Of a stretch of DNA of 64,000 nucleotides, positions 33,409-46,220 are shown piece by piece (position 1 is the stretch's first letter; each line of letters starts with the position of its first letter). The notes beneath the pieces are model-generated. The model was given only the letters and a program-made list of their open reading frames with translations. It ran no database searches and was not told the origin of the DNA. Made by a program: the position numbers and the translations under genes. The stretch spans positions 62,001-126,000 of the forward strand of contig CALYLW010000965.1 in assembly GCA_944989445.1 (NCBI GenBank). Direction: 5' to 3'. The DNA comes from Ampullaceana balthica. Lineage: Eukaryota; Mollusca; Gastropoda; Lymnaeidae.

Positions 33409-33917
33409 TATTGGCCCCAACACTTAACGAATGGACATTAGGAGTTAAATGCCCCTGTAGTATTTTATTATAGGCAATCACATGTTTGCATATAATATTA
33501 GGTCATGTTGCAGACATTTACACTGGACCTAACGCATGGACTACTTTTTATTGCTCATTTAAGCAAAGGTGACATTATAGAACTCCCGTGTAGCAAAATA
33601 TTATAAATCCACCCCCGTAGAGACTCTCCCCCCATCACCACCCCGAGAAAATATTTCTTCATGATAAAAATAATTTCACCCCTACCTATAAAATAATCAG
33701 TATCCAAAAAGATTTCGCCCCATTCCACTTTCAATATAAAACAAAAAATTGCCGTATTTTACTGCACATAAGACGATCCCCTACTTCTAGAAATGACATG
33801 AATAATGGTTATAGCTATTTCATTTTTTTATGGAAATGTGTATTCAAAAAACTGTTACAAAATGAATTATGTTTCTGCAATAAGTGTGTGGAGTTTGGGA
33901 TAGTATTAATCTAAAAC

Positions 33918-36900
33918 TGGAACTTTTGAGAACATACCTAATGTCTAATCCCCTGCTCATCACGGAAGACAAGAATAATCGATAGAGAGTTTAAGAGGCT
34001 AAAGATTGACATCGCATGTTTTCAGGAGACCAGGCTCCCAGACAGCGGATCACTAAACGAGGCAAATTACACATTCTTCTGGCAAGGCAGACCTACAGAT
34101 AAACCAAGACAGAATGGTGTAGGTTTCGCTGTTAAGAAGAGCCTTCTACCAACCACTGAACCCACGTCATCAGGCACGGAGCGGATCACCACTCTAAGAA
34201 TCATAACAGCTGCGGGTCCAGCAATCATTCTTAGTGTGTATGCCCCAACTCTCTGTTCAACCCCGAAGAGAAGGACCAGTTCTATGGAGCTTTACATCAG
34301 GCAATAGCCAGCATCAACAAAGACAAACCAATCTATCTCCTAGGAGATTTCAATGCTAGGGTAGGGCACGACCACGAAGCCTGGCCCACTTGCCTTTTAC
34401 TATTTGGAAGAGGAAAGAAAAATGAGAACAAGACAGAGGCTTCTGGAACTGTGCAGCTCATGAGGCTTGTGTGTGACCAACACTTACTTTAAGTGCAAGG
34501 ATATACACCAATTATCTTGGAGACACCCTTGATCGTGCTAATGGCACTAGCTGGGCCTCATCATCACCAGGCTGGCACAACTAGCTAGCTTCCTACTCAC
34601 CCGCAGCTATCACAGCGCCGACTGCGACACAAATCACTCCCTTGTGGCCAGCAAGGTATGACTAATGAGGAAAAACTCGTACCACACCAAGAAAAGGGAT
34701 GTCCCCACATCAACACCTTCTGCATGAAAGACCCTGTAAAAACGCAACTGTTCAATGACAAAGTGAAGGTAGGTCTCTCAAAGGCGTCCCCATGCGCTAC
34801 CATTGACTCCAAATGGACGCATCTCAGAGACACATCTATAAATCAGCATTACATGCCTTTGGCAAGAAATCTCACAAAAACACGGACTGGTTTTATAAAT
34901 ATTGAGAAGAGATGAAACCTGTCACTTAAGCCAAAAGGAAAGCTCTTTTGGCCTACAAGGAAACGCCCAAACCCGACAGGCTGCATGCCTTAAAAACAGA
35001 CAAGTCACATGCCCAAAAAGTTGCACGTCAATGTGCCAATATCTACTGGCTTAACCTCTAATCCAGCATACAATGAGCTGCAGACATGGGCAATGCCAAC
35101 GTAATGTATGAAAAAATATAAAAAATCTACTGGCCTTTGACGTCCAAAGTTGCCCCACTAAAGTCCAAAAGTGGAGAATTTATCCAAGACCAGGCAGGAC
35201 AGCTAAACCGGTGGGTTGAGCATTATCTGGAACTGTATTCAACAGTTACCACAGTCTACAGAACAGCTCTAGATAAAATCCCCGATTTGCCACTCATGGA
35301 TGAACTTGGTGTTGTACCCACACAGGAAGAGCTGAGCAAAGCTGTTGTCAGCCTAGCTTGTGGAAAAGCCCATGGGAATGAGGGCATACCACCAGAAGCT
35401 CTAAAGAGTGGCAAAAAAACTTTACTCTAATCATTGCACGAGCCTCTGTCCCTCTGCTGGGAACAGGGTTACATACCCTAAGACCTAAATGATGCAAATA
35501 TATTGGAATTATATAAAAGAAGCGTGATAGAAGTGACTGCAATAACTATCGCGGCATCTCACTCCTTAGTATTGTAAAAAAGGTTTTCGCCCGTGTCTTA
35601 CTAACAAGTTTACTGAGTTTACCATCCCGTGTCTATCCAGAATCTCAGTGCGGTTTTCGGGCTGGTCGGTCTATCATAGACATGGTGTTCTCTATACGGC
35701 AGCTCCAGGAAAAATGCAGAGAGCAACAGAAGCCACTATACATTGCCTTTGTGGATCTAAAGAAAGCCTTTGATTTGGTCAGTCCCAACAGGCTATTCCA
35801 AATCCTGGTAAAATTCCTGTCCCCCACACCTACTGGACATCATCAGACACCTCCAGGAAAATAAGCAGGGCACTGTGCAGTTCGATGGAGCTACGTCAGA
35901 AGACTTTTTAGTCAGCAGTGGAGTTAAACAAGGTTGTGTACTTGCACCAACACTTTTCGCAATATTCTTCTCTGTACTGCTTCGATACGCATTCAACGAT
36001 AGCAGTGATTGAATCTGGTTACACCCAGAGCTGATGGAGGACTTTTCAACACTGCCCGCCTCCGAGCCAAGATCAAAACGACAGATGTCCTAATTCATGA
36101 GCTACTCTTTGCGGATGACGCGGAATTAACAGCACACACACAAACAGGTTTGCAACAACTCAACTAATGTCAAGCTTCTCCAATGCCTGCAAAGAATTGT
36201 GTCTGCAAATCAGCTTGAAAAAGACAAACATCATGGCTCAAGACACTCAACCTCCTCCTACCATGAATAGTGACAATGAAAACGTGGTGGCTGTTATCAG
36301 CTTCACCTAATTTGGTTCCAAGGTCTCCAATACAATGTCCATTGAAGAGGAAATACACAGTATAATTGGCAGGGCAGCTTCCACAATGGCTAATTTAAAT
36401 AAACAGGTCTGGCATAACACCAAGTTAGCAGATAAAACCAATTTGTGTGTCTATAGAGCCCGCGTCATAAGTACACTGCTATACGGGTGCGAGACTTGGA
36501 TCACTTATACATCCCAAGAGCACAAGCTTAATAGCTTCCACTTGAGATGCCTGCGTCACATCCTTGGCATTAAATGGCAATAAGTGCCTAATACTGAGGT
36601 CCTAATCCGTGTCAATAACCAAAGCATGTCCTCAATACTTAGTGAAAGACGCCTGAGATGGCTAGGATATGTTTAAAAAATGAGGCTTCGTCACATCCCC
36701 AAGGATCTCCTATATGGAGAACTGGCATCGGAAAAGAGCAAGACAGGTCACCCACATCTGCGATTTAAAGATGTCTGCCAAAGGGACATGAAAGCAGCTA
36801 GAATACACACTAGTGACTGGGAGTGTAAGGCAGAAGACCGATCTACGTGGAGCACAGTTGTCAAAGAGGGCGTCATAGTAGCCGAGGAGCAAATGATGGA

Positions 36901-37085
36901 GGAGGCTACATACAGAAAAGCTAGGAGAAAGGCCAAAACATTTGGAAGCACAGAACTCGTGTGTAAAACTGTGGTAAAGACTGTTACTCAAGGATAGGAC
37001 TGCACAGACACTCGAGGAAATGCAACCCAACTCAACGGTAATGCACCATCGTCTCGCGAGACGGAAAGATGCCGATTATTATTAT
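33918..37085 (+). mobile_element. near full-length decayed RTE-like LINE with APE endonuclease and RT
   Basis: Conserved blocks appear in order but in shifting frames. Endonuclease: KIDIACFQETRLPDS near 34000, NGVGFAVKKSLL near 34110, LLGDFNARVGHD near 34340. Linker: 35137-35430, with GKAHGNEGIPPEAL. RT: YIAFVDLKKAFD near 35740, GVKQGCVLAPTLF near 35930, FADDAEL near 36110. C-terminal: LLYGCETW near 36480, RTIPKDLLY-type blocks at 36680-36997. It ends with an (ATT)n tail at 37070-37087. Many stops and frameshifts; the copy is dead. It is the same family as 17915-19169 and 44240-45368. Confidence 0.85.
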
Positions 37086-37092
37086 TATAATC

Positions 37093-37764
37093 CAGTGCTC
37101 ATCAAAGTGTTGCTCCAAGGACCGGTACCGGTTTGTGGGCCATCAGCCGCCGATCCGCAGATGTTATTAGGAAATGAAAAATAAATATAATTATAATCAT
37201 AACGTTTTCCTTAAGTTTGAGAACCAAGAAGAGAGTGTCTGAAATTGTCACCCCGCGTCGCTTGATGGTGACATTTCAGCGCCTGTGATGTCACCGCCAC
37301 CCCTTAAGCTCTCTTGTGGTGGTATGCCCGTCATTCAATTGAGACTTTTTTTTAAAAAGCGAAATTTTTTGTTTTAAAAAATAATAAATTGTCAAAACAA
37401 AGAAGATAACGGTGACGATTAATAGTGAGTTTTAAAAATTGTATATAATTGAAATGAAAATTTATCGAGAATGTTAAGACAGTTCGATTCTTAAAGGCGG
37501 TTAACAGTTCTAAAAAAATTGACTGGTTCAACTAGAGTTTGGCAAACTTGTTTGCCTGATACCTCAAAATACAAAAATTTATCTTAGTATTATTTTTACC
37601 CCAAAATTCTAGCGAATTTTATATGCCCCCAATTAGTCTGCAATACCCCAAAGAGTTCCTTTTCTACCTTAAATGGAAAAACCACGTCATTAAGGGAAAA
37701 TAGTGCACCGGTCCCTTGTGCAATGGAAAAATTCCCGCCGTACGAAAAAGTTTGAGAAGCACTG
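37093..37764. mobile_element. hAT MITE (CAGTGCT termini)
   Basis: It begins CAGTGCTCATCAAAG and ends TTTGAGAAGCACTG, inverted and imperfect. It has the common AT-rich plus GGACCGGTACCGG layout of 'CAGTG-tCTCAA' hAT MITEs. No clean 8-bp duplication is seen, because the left end touches the (ATT)n tail of the preceding LINE. Confidence 0.6.
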
Positions 37765-38285
37765 ATCTCCTCCAAGCAATTTTCCTGGACATAAATACAT
37801 ATTAAAATAAAAGTAGACGTGATATTGTGTGATAATGAAACGTAGCTGTCTTTGGTAAACACCTTCAAAATAAAATATATAATGGGATCAAGCAGAAAAT
37901 GTGAGAGAAACCACATTAGGATCTTACAGGGATTGGTCGCCCACCAAATTTGGTGAGCAAATGGGTCAGATATGGGAGAGAGATTTAAACAGAATGGGTT
38001 CCTATTAAGCAACGGGGTCTTACTGGGGTATATGATCCAACCGAAGTAAGATAACCTATCGGTGAAATGGATTTAACGAAAAATGGAATCTTATTATGCA
38101 ATGTGATTATTCTGAGAATAAAATGATATGGGATGAAAACGGGCGAAATGGATTTGACCACGAACAGAACCCAATTATTTATTTGGAGCATACTAGGGTT
38201 CATAATCCCATCAAAAATTGTAATTTATTAAAGAAATAGTTGAACCCAGAATTGAATCCCATCATGTAAATTAATCAAAACGGGT
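37765..38285. other. non-coding stretch, target of the following hAT
   Basis: AT-rich, with several short ATGG-containing imperfect repeats (GAAATGGATTT and AAATGGAT). Its sequence character resumes at 40775 after the hAT. No gene is recognised. Confidence 0.35.
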
Positions 38286-38684
38286 TATGTTCAGTGGCGG
38301 ATTTAGCTGTAGGGCAATGGGTGGCGCTTGCCCCCCCCCGCGCCCCTGTTGGGTCTGAAATGGCGCCCCCTAAAGACGCCCTCGATTAACACTAAAAAGG
38401 TGTCACCAGAGCAGAAAAATATATTGCTAAAGACGAAACTTCTAATCAACACCAAACTGCTTGCTAAATATCGTATTTAAAATAACGAAACTGTAATATC
38501 TGGATTAAATCAATCACTCGCATCTGAATTATCGGCGACAATTGATAATTAAGTTAAGTCTGCACAATTCTTTTCTTAAATTATTGATTCAACCATTGAT
38601 ATATATAGAATTGATCAGATGTCAGTTTCTTTACGTTAATTTTTTTAAAAATCAGGACATGTTGTGGAAAGATTTATAGTCTTT

Positions 38685-38910
38685 TATGGATAGCGAAGTC
38701 AATAGTGCGCTCGCCCCACAAGCTGAAGGTCGTGGGATCTAGCCCACGATAAAGCTACAATAAAAATGGAATGACTAACGCTAAGAAAGTCCTCCGCCGA
38801 CCTGGAAGGGAGATGGGGCGCCCACCAAGGTCTACCAAGCCCGCACCTAGTAAGTTCTAATGGAAACATTAGAACCCCGTACGACCACTGGTTGTGGGAC
38901 TTTTAAAAAA
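38685..38910 (+). mobile_element. tRNA-derived SINE-like sequence
   Basis: GATAGCGAAGTCAATAGTGCG resembles a tRNA A box. GTGGGATCTAGCCCAC resembles a B box placed ~35 bases later. An unrelated body follows. It is too diverged to be a tRNA gene. Confidence 0.4.
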
Positions 38911-39032
38911 ATGCTGCCGCATTTGCTGAGAAGATTTTAACGGAACTAAAAAAGTGAAAAAGTTTATGCAAAATTTACAAACATGACATTAACCTTGAAG
39001 AAGCAATCAGGAATTATGATACCTTTAAAGAT

Positions 39033-39365
39033 TTGTATGCATCAATACGTCCATTATTATCTAGTGAACTACAACTTAAAAAGGTTCAGCCATTCTTGAC
39101 TGAAAAACAAATGGCATCACGTCTCCCGAAATTGTCAATACTCTATAACATTTATTTGACTCTTCCTGTTAGCAGTGCTAGTGCTGAAAGAAGTTTCAGT
39201 AGATTGAAACTCATCAAAAATTATTTGCCCTCAACTATGACAAACGAACGTCTGTCTGGATTGGCATTAATTTCAATCAAACGTGATCTAGCTGAGAACG
39301 TTGACTTTGAATCAACGATAAATCGTTTTGCTTCAATGAAATCACGTAGAAAGCAATTTATATAG
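39033..39365 (+). pseudogene. hAT transposase C-terminal dimerisation domain
   Basis: 110 codons containing LPVSSASAERSFSRLKLIKN, LPSTMTNERLSGLALISIKR and a closing SMKSRRK segment. This is the signature C-terminal domain of hAT transposases. The upstream catalytic region is missing or unrecognisable. Confidence 0.85.
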
Positions 39366-39394
39366 GGCTAAGGGCTCAATCTTATCGTATCACG

Positions 39395-39515
39395 TATCAT
39401 ATATTATCTGTTACAGATGCTCCTTCTATACAGAAGAATATTGCGTCCTATGCTTATCCATGGTATGTGTTTAGTCCTGCATTCTTATTAGAGTTTTAAA
39501 TGTTTATTTAAGGAA
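39395..39515 (-). mobile_element. LINE 3'-end fragment (GATAA-tailed family)
   Basis: Reverse complement of the end of the LINE at 23150-23470: TCTAATAAGAATGCAGGACT, then GGACGCAATATTCTTCTGTA and GAAGGAGCATCTGTAACAG. Confidence 0.7.
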
Positions 39516-40779
39516 ATTACAATCATTGTTTGTGTAAAGTTCATTGATTTTCCCAAAGTTTGATTCTCAAACATGCAGTGATGAATTTTTTATATAAAAT
39601 TCTGAAGTAAATTGTTTAGTTAATTTTAATTAAGATAATATTGTCACTCTTTGTGTGTGTGTTACTAATCTTGACCAATCCGCTCCACCAAGTCTCTGTT
39701 TTTCATTACTTGTAGCATCAGATTTACTATAAATCCCAACGTGCATAACTCAAAATAAAGTCTTGGAAGAAATACTGCACCAAAAATAACTGGTTTTGAA
39801 CGTCCGCGTAAACGTGTTCAATATGATTGGCTGTAGGAGTCATATGTGTTTGAGGGACCAATCGCTATCGATGACCGGACAGAACATTGCCTTTTATTAT
39901 ATAAGGATTAACATTTTTTTAAATGCATTATATTTTGTTTGCATTTGTGACCTATTACTCTCCTGAATATAAAGCAATTGTTTGTATATTGAAGAGATTC
40001 ATTGCAATGGTTTGATGTAAACAAAAAGAATATTAAATAATTTACTTTGAATGATCAACGCAGCATTTATTATTTAACACTTAGTTATTTTGTTTGAGTT
40101 ACTGTCACTGCTATTTATGGCAAGCTGAACAAACTGATGAATCTTGCAGATAGTACAACAAACTATTGGAAGCCTATAAAAAATTTAATCAAATTCTACC
40201 TCATTATCAAAACATTTTAGATGTTTTATTTAGCCCAAAGACTATAAACTTATTATGCTGAGTTTTCTATGTTAAAGTCTGCTAGGATATTCAGCAATTG
40301 AAAGTGAACACATAGGATTATGAGATATTTAGATTTTGTCACATATAACAGCTCCCAAATTAACTACCATTTTCATAAATTCAATTGATTAACCATGTTT
40401 ACTTAAGACTAGATGTTTCTATTTGTCTAGCAAGTTGCCACAGGGCAACTCTGAAAATGTATGTAACATAAACAACACACCTTAGATTTCATATTTGAGA
40501 CCACAGCAGTCTCTTAAGATGAAAACTTATTAAAGTAAATCTCACATTTAAAGTGAGCAGAAATGTTTTTTTCAACATAAAATATAGCAATAAGAGTGAA
40601 TATCATATCAAATTTCTAATCTTCATTGCATAACCAGCCATTTAGACGAATGAATTTTATTTCAGCACCTAGAAATATTTATACTAAGTGAATGAATAAA
40701 ATAAAATTTTGCAGCGCCCCCTGAAATTCTGCTGGTCCCCCACGCTGACAAACCTAAATCCACCACTGCTATGTCAAAA

Positions 40780-42925
40780 ACTATGGAATAATATAGAGGA
40801 AGGGATTAGACTAGATCCAGGATCATACTGGAAAAGGATTCAAACCATAACCAAATGCCACTATGCATCGGTATCGTACTGTTTGAGGTACAAATGTGAT
40901 CAGTAATTCAAACTCTGCAATATCATGATATAATAGCTAGTGATAACATATACATCAATGAATATTTAACTAGCTTCTTTCTTACGTAAAAAAGGAAAAG
41001 AAATTATTTTTGCCTGCTATCCGAGATAATTACAGTTTCAAACCATTGATGAAGGCTTGGGCGCTTACAATAAATAAAAATAGTACATTCTTTATCACTC
41101 TAGGTCTTCGGTGTAGTGAAGGTCCATGAATAGATTTTAGCTGTGAGCGTTATAATAATCTTTTTTTTTAAATTTGATCCTCTTAGTTTTTGAATAATAT
41201 TGTAAATAATTTCATTCTGTAAAAATTATACTGCTATCAAGGGCAAAAGACCTTGCCAAATTAAAGTCTACAATTGAGTTTATTTAAAAACCAAATTTGA
41301 TAAGTAACTAGATTATGAACTGGTATAATCGAGAAAGAAAGCACATTTTAAAAATCGTCTGAATGCACGGAGTTTGTTTGAGCGTATTGTATCTACGCCA
41401 CTTAAGTAAACAATATCAAGGTGGACACAGTGGCTTTGCAAGGGTATTTTGCACCAGAGGGAAATATAAAATTTGCGATCCCTTCACGACCGTTAAATTA
41501 ATATCTTTCCTTTATTAAACTTTTACAAAGTGATATTTGAAATATTGGGGTTGCCCTAGTATTTAGCACCCGGCAATATATGTAATTTCTACTTGAACCT
41601 AATACGTCTCTAAATAAACATTATTAGTATATAATAATAACGCTCTTCCCCTTTTTTGTTTTTGAATGATATTTTTCTTTTGTATTGAAAGTTTGATGGG
41701 AGCGAACTTATTTTGTGGAAACTTTATTTTAAAGTTTAGAGTAAGTTTATTTTATTCTGGAGAAAAATATTTTAATACAAAGATGATTTGTTATCAAATA
41801 AATTCTTTCGGAGAAGGCAGTGTAGGGGAAGCATTTATTTTAGGACACCGGCACCAAATTAATAAACGCGTTAGTCAAGATCGGACAATGTGATCGAAAT
41901 AAGGTGTCTAGTTTAGAATGATGTAAATAGTCGTTAATTTACACCAAATGGCAGATCGCATTAGTAGAGTAAGTGTCACATTACCTATATAGATTCATTT
42001 ACAATAACGAAAAAAAGAACTAATAAATAGATTTGATTGTTATTAATGAAATGAATGCTTTTGATTTATTTATTCTATATAAAAATACATTTGTATGGGA
42101 AATTAAATACGAAAATGAAATAAAATAGTTAGCCTTTGGCAATATGTCATTGCTACTTTTAATTCATTAACTAATTGGTGTTTTACGGTTCGCAACATTA
42201 AGACTCTTTATTGCTCCTCCATAGATTTTTTGCAGTCTATTTCTTGTATCATAAGTTAATAAGTCAAAATTTAAAATAAAAAACAACACAACAATACTTT
42301 GCTCACCAAATTTGTTTCTTTGAACTATAAGGTTTAGAGAGCCATTTGCATTGACAGAAAGAGCCTCTAAAAGATGTGTTCTTTACGAGAAAAACAACGA
42401 CGTTACACTGGCTTTTTATACTAATTTATAGTGCTTTATCTGAATGTAATTTGGTAGCATGTGTTGTGACTTTCAAAGCCATTAAAAACACACCGGTAAT
42501 AAAAGTAAGAAGACACCTGAATTGCGTCAGTGTTTTAAAGAGTTTCTAAAATAATTATTTTGAAAGGCACAAACAAAAAAACCTGGAAAAACAGGAGAAT
42601 CAACTTAATTTTTGATATATTAATTTAATAGCATGAACCCTGTCTAAAACTTGTAGTTTGAGAATCAGTTGCTAAAAGTCGTAGAAACTACACAATATAT
42701 TTTTAAAAAATAAATTGTTTATTAAATTCCGGAGATATATTATTCTGTCTTCATTTCTAAAAGAATAAACTTGACTGTCTCACTGAAATATAAATTCCAT
42801 AAAGAATGGAACATTATTGATTGTATAAATATAGTGTCAGAAATAGAATGCAAGCGAAAATTGTTCGGCAGACTTAATAAATTTAAGACACCGAAAAAAT
42901 GTTAAATTTGAGAGAAACTTGGGCT
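40780..42925. other. non-coding stretch
   Basis: Generally AT-rich. Short open frames are isolated and lack splice context or family motifs. No element ends were recognised. Confidence 0.35.
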
Positions 42926-42934
42926 GGTTAATAT

Positions 42935-43235
42935 CTTATCTTATCTTATCAATACAGACGCTCCTTCTATGCAGAAGATAATTGCGTCCACAGACCATGA
43001 CAGATGATCTGTTGGCAAGTGATGCAGCGTTCACAGCCCACGACTTTGTGGGTTCCACGCATTACCCAGCCGCCTACCTAGTGTTAGTTACCCATTCGGA
43101 GCTGGGTGACTCAGGGACGCCCTAGGCGCCGGGAACAAATCCTTGCCTTGACATGGATTCGAACCCTTGATCATCGGTACGCCAGTCGAGCGCACTGCCA
43201 CTCGACCACCGAGTCGCCTGGCTGCTCTGGACAAT
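42935..43235 (-). mobile_element. tRNA-derived SINE with LINE-like (GATAA)n tail
   Basis: On the minus strand the head is tRNA-like: GGTGGTCGAGTGGCAGTGCG (A box region), then AAGGGTTCGAATCCATG (B box GGTTCGAATCC). A unique body follows. The 3' end, GGACGCAATTATCTTCTGCA, GAAGGAGCGTCTGTA and three GATAA units, matches the LINE at 23380-23470. This layout indicates a Pol III-transcribed SINE mobilised by that LINE family. Target duplications were not resolved. Confidence 0.85.
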
Positions 43236-43359
43236 ATGATATTATGGAACATATGAAAGGTGGGAAAGTTTGTTAGGGGACACACAATGAAGGGTGAAGC
43301 AAAATATTTTAAATAATTAAGGAATGATTTTAGGAGGAACGATGAGTGGCGTTGAATAA

Positions 43360-44226
43360 ACAATTTAGAGTGGTGAAGAAAGAATGTTATCGCTAAAAGA
43401 TATTTTTTAAAGGTTGACCGACGATTAAGTAACGAAGAAGGCGATGAAATTCAAGTAGATAAATAAAGAATGTTAGCCGGTGAAGAAGTATTATTAGGCG
43501 ATAAGGGAATAATGCTAATGATTAAAGCACCGACATTAGGAGACGAAGAAAAAGATGACAGGCAATAAAGGCACCATTTAAGTGATCAAAGCTTAATGAT
43601 GTCAGGCGATGAAAGAACGTTGTAGATGATGAAATAATTATGCTGTTATTCAATGAAGGAAAGATGTAAAGCGATTAAGGAACAAGGGTTGGCACTAAAA
43701 AAGCGATTTTAGGTAATATAGAAACGATGTTTGGCGTTAAAAGAATGCTTTGCTGCGATTACAAAGCGATGATATGCTAGAAAAAATGTTGCTATGAGAG
43801 GGAGAAACAATGTGCAGCACTAATGACAAATGAACAAAAATAGGTACTAAACGATTTTAGGACCTGATTGGACAGGGTTAGGAAGTAGAAAAAATATTTT
43901 AGGTGGTGAAGAAAAGATGTTGGGAACCCAAGCAAATTACTGTTAAAAGATAAAATAACGATGACAGGCAGGACAAATAGTCGTTAGATGATAAAGGATT
44001 GAAGTACGCCAGGAATAAAATATCATAGCAGAAAAAAAAGCTGTTAGGTGATGAAGGAACATAGTTGGCATTACATAAATTGTTTTTGGAAATGAAAGAA
44101 AATGTTAACACTTTAATTATGATTTTAAGTGATAAAGAAACGATGTTAGGCGATGACGTTTGTAGGCATTTAGGAAAAAAACGATGTTATTCAATATAAA
44201 AGATGTTACCGGATAATCATGATTGT
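43360..44226. repeat. degenerate GA-rich minisatellite (left part)
   Basis: Imperfect ~30-bp units around AAACGATGTTAGGCGATGAAG are repeated many times with heavy drift. It continues at 45382-45660 on the far side of a LINE insertion. Confidence 0.65.
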
Positions 44227-44239
44227 AGTTTTGGAAATA

Positions 44240-45368
44240 TCAATATTCTTCTCCGTACTGCTTCGATACGCATTCAAGGATAGCAGTGATGGAATCTGGT
44301 TACACACCAGAGCTGATGAAGGACTTTTCAACACTGCCCGCCTCCGAACCAAGACCAAAACGACAGATATCCTTATTCGTGAGCTACTCTTTGCGGATGA
44401 TGCGGCATTAACAGCACACACAGAAACTGGTTTGCAACAACTCGTGTCAAGCTTCTCCAATGCCTGCAAAGAATTCGGTCTGCAAAACAGCTTGAAAAAG
44501 ACAAACATCATGGCCCAAGACACACAACCTCCTCCTACCATCAATATCGACAATGAAAACTTGGAGGTTGTGGACAGCTTCACCTACTTGGGTTCCAAGG
44601 TCTCCAATACATTGTCCATTGAAGAGGAACTAAACAGTAGAATTGGCAAGGCAGCTGCCACAATGGCTAAATTAAGCAAACGGGTTCTGGCAAAACACCA
44701 AGTTAACAGAGAAAAACAAACTGTGTGTCTATAGAGCCTGCGTCATTAGTACACTGCTATACGAGAGCGAGACATGGACCACTTATACATCCCAAGAGCG
44801 CAAGCTTAATAGCTTCCACTTGAGATGCTTGCGACGCATCTTAGGTATTAAATGACAAGACAAGGTGCCTAATACTGAGGTCCTAATGCGTGCCAATACC
44901 CAAAGCATTTTCTCAATCCTTAGTGAAACACGCCTGAGATGGCTAGGACATGTTAAAAGAATGAGCCCTGGCCGAATCCCCAAGGACCTGCTATATGGAG
45001 AACTGGCATTGGAAAAGAGGAAGACAGGTCGCCCATGTCTGCGATTTAAAGATGTCTGCCAAAGGGACATGAAAGAAGCCAGTATACGCACAAGCGACTG
45101 GGAGTGTAAGGCAGAAGACCGATCTACATGGCGCACAGTTGTCAAAGAGGGCATCATAGTAGCCGAGGAGGGAAGGATGGAGGAGGCTACAGAAAGAAGA
45201 GCTAGGAGAAAGGCCAAAACATTTGGTAGCACAGAATTCGTGTGTAAAAGCTGTGGTAAAGACTGTCACATAAGGATAGGACTGCACAGCCACTCGAGGA
45301 AATGCAACCCAACTCAACAGTGATGCACCATCGTCTCGCGAGACGGAAGCATGCCGATTATTATTATC
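44240..45368 (+). mobile_element. 5'-truncated RTE-like LINE inserted in minisatellite
   Basis: ORF2 C-terminal half: FADDAAL near 44390, the YLGSKVSNTLS block near 44590, then LRWLGHVKRM, RIPKDLLYGEL and a C-terminal CKSCGKDCH..LHSHSRKC finger ending near 45320. One frameshift near 44700-44865. An (ATT)n tail lies at 45355-45367. Flanks carry a 12/13 direct repeat, AGTTTTGGAAATA (44227-44239) versus AGTTTTGGCAATA (45369-45381). Confidence 0.88.
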
Positions 45369-45381
45369 AGTTTTGGCAATA

Positions 45382-45660
45382 ACGAAGCCATACTAGGTAA
45401 TAATTGTATAAATAAGGCAGTAAAGAAACGATGCTATGTGGTGAATGAATGATCTTGGGAAGTAAAGAAACGATGCTAGGCAATTAAGTAACAAAACTGG
45501 ACTAATTAAATAATATTAGGCACCAAAGAATTATTGTAGCTCATGGATGAACGTTTTTAGACATGCAAGAAAGGATGGCAGTTAATGAAGAAACGATGGC
45601 AGTAAATGAAATAAAGATGTTAGGCTGTGAAAGAAAGATGTTTTACGATTAAGGAACGAG
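45382..45660. repeat. degenerate GA-rich minisatellite (right part)
   Basis: Same unit type as 43360-44226 (GAAACGATGCTAGGC), resuming after the LINE. Confidence 0.6.
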
Positions 45661-45807
45661 ATGCTGTGATGTGGAAAAGGGTGGCAACACCAGCGTTATC
45701 AAACGAAATCTGCACGCTATGCATAATGTGTATGTTGATAAACCAACTGCAGCTCTATCGTGAACGTTTTAGTCCATTAACGTTCACAATACACTATCAC
45801 CTTACTA

Positions 45808-46220
45808 TTCACGGGGATTAGGTTCTTTACACCCGCGAACTCCTATGAAAATGGCGAAAAACCGCGAATATTTGATGCAGTTTTAAAACGCCTATGTATG
45901 AGATTATATGCATTTCACTAATGTAGTAATGATAATGTAAACACATTTTAATTTTCTACTGCTACAATAATTTAATAAAAATATAAACTTAATTAAAGGA
46001 GGGGAGTAACAACGCTTAGCATAGCTACCTATACTGTATTAGTATTACTGTACCGTAAAGCCATTTGTGCAACATATGTTTTAGAATTTACAGAAAATGG
46101 CAAAAGTTTACACACAAATAGACAGATAAATACATTACGCGCAGCACAGTTTATAATAATAAAGTACAGTACGATGCGATACGGTTAAGAGCCTAACCCG
46201 CAAATATGCGGGGCCGCGAA
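45808..46220. mobile_element. MITE with TA duplication (Tc1/mariner/pogo-like)
   Basis: The left end TTCACGGGGATTAGGTTCTT and the inverted right end (TTCGCGG..., GGGTTAGGCTCTTAAC after a 16-bp insertion) are flanked by TA at 45806-45807 and 46221-46222. There is no coding capacity. Confidence 0.5.

Larger units (their letters stand above)
38292..40768 (+). mobile_element. hAT transposon, internally decayed
   Basis: Ends CAGTGGCGGATTTAG and CTAAATCCACCACTG are inverted and imperfect. The flanks share only TATGT, so the 8-bp duplication has decayed. The element carries the C-terminal piece of a plus-strand transposase, a tRNA-like SINE, a reverse-oriented LINE 3' fragment and a Helitron-family fragment (about 39720-39900). 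Confidence 0.75.

Noticed and set aside
38284..40776. Target-site duplication of the hAT at 38.3-40.8 kb
   Set aside because: Only TATGT is shared and not at equal distance from the ends, so no 8-bp duplication is claimed.
42935..43235. A genuine tRNA gene
   Set aside because: A and B boxes are present but the cloverleaf is not maintained, and a SINE body with a LINE-like tail follows.
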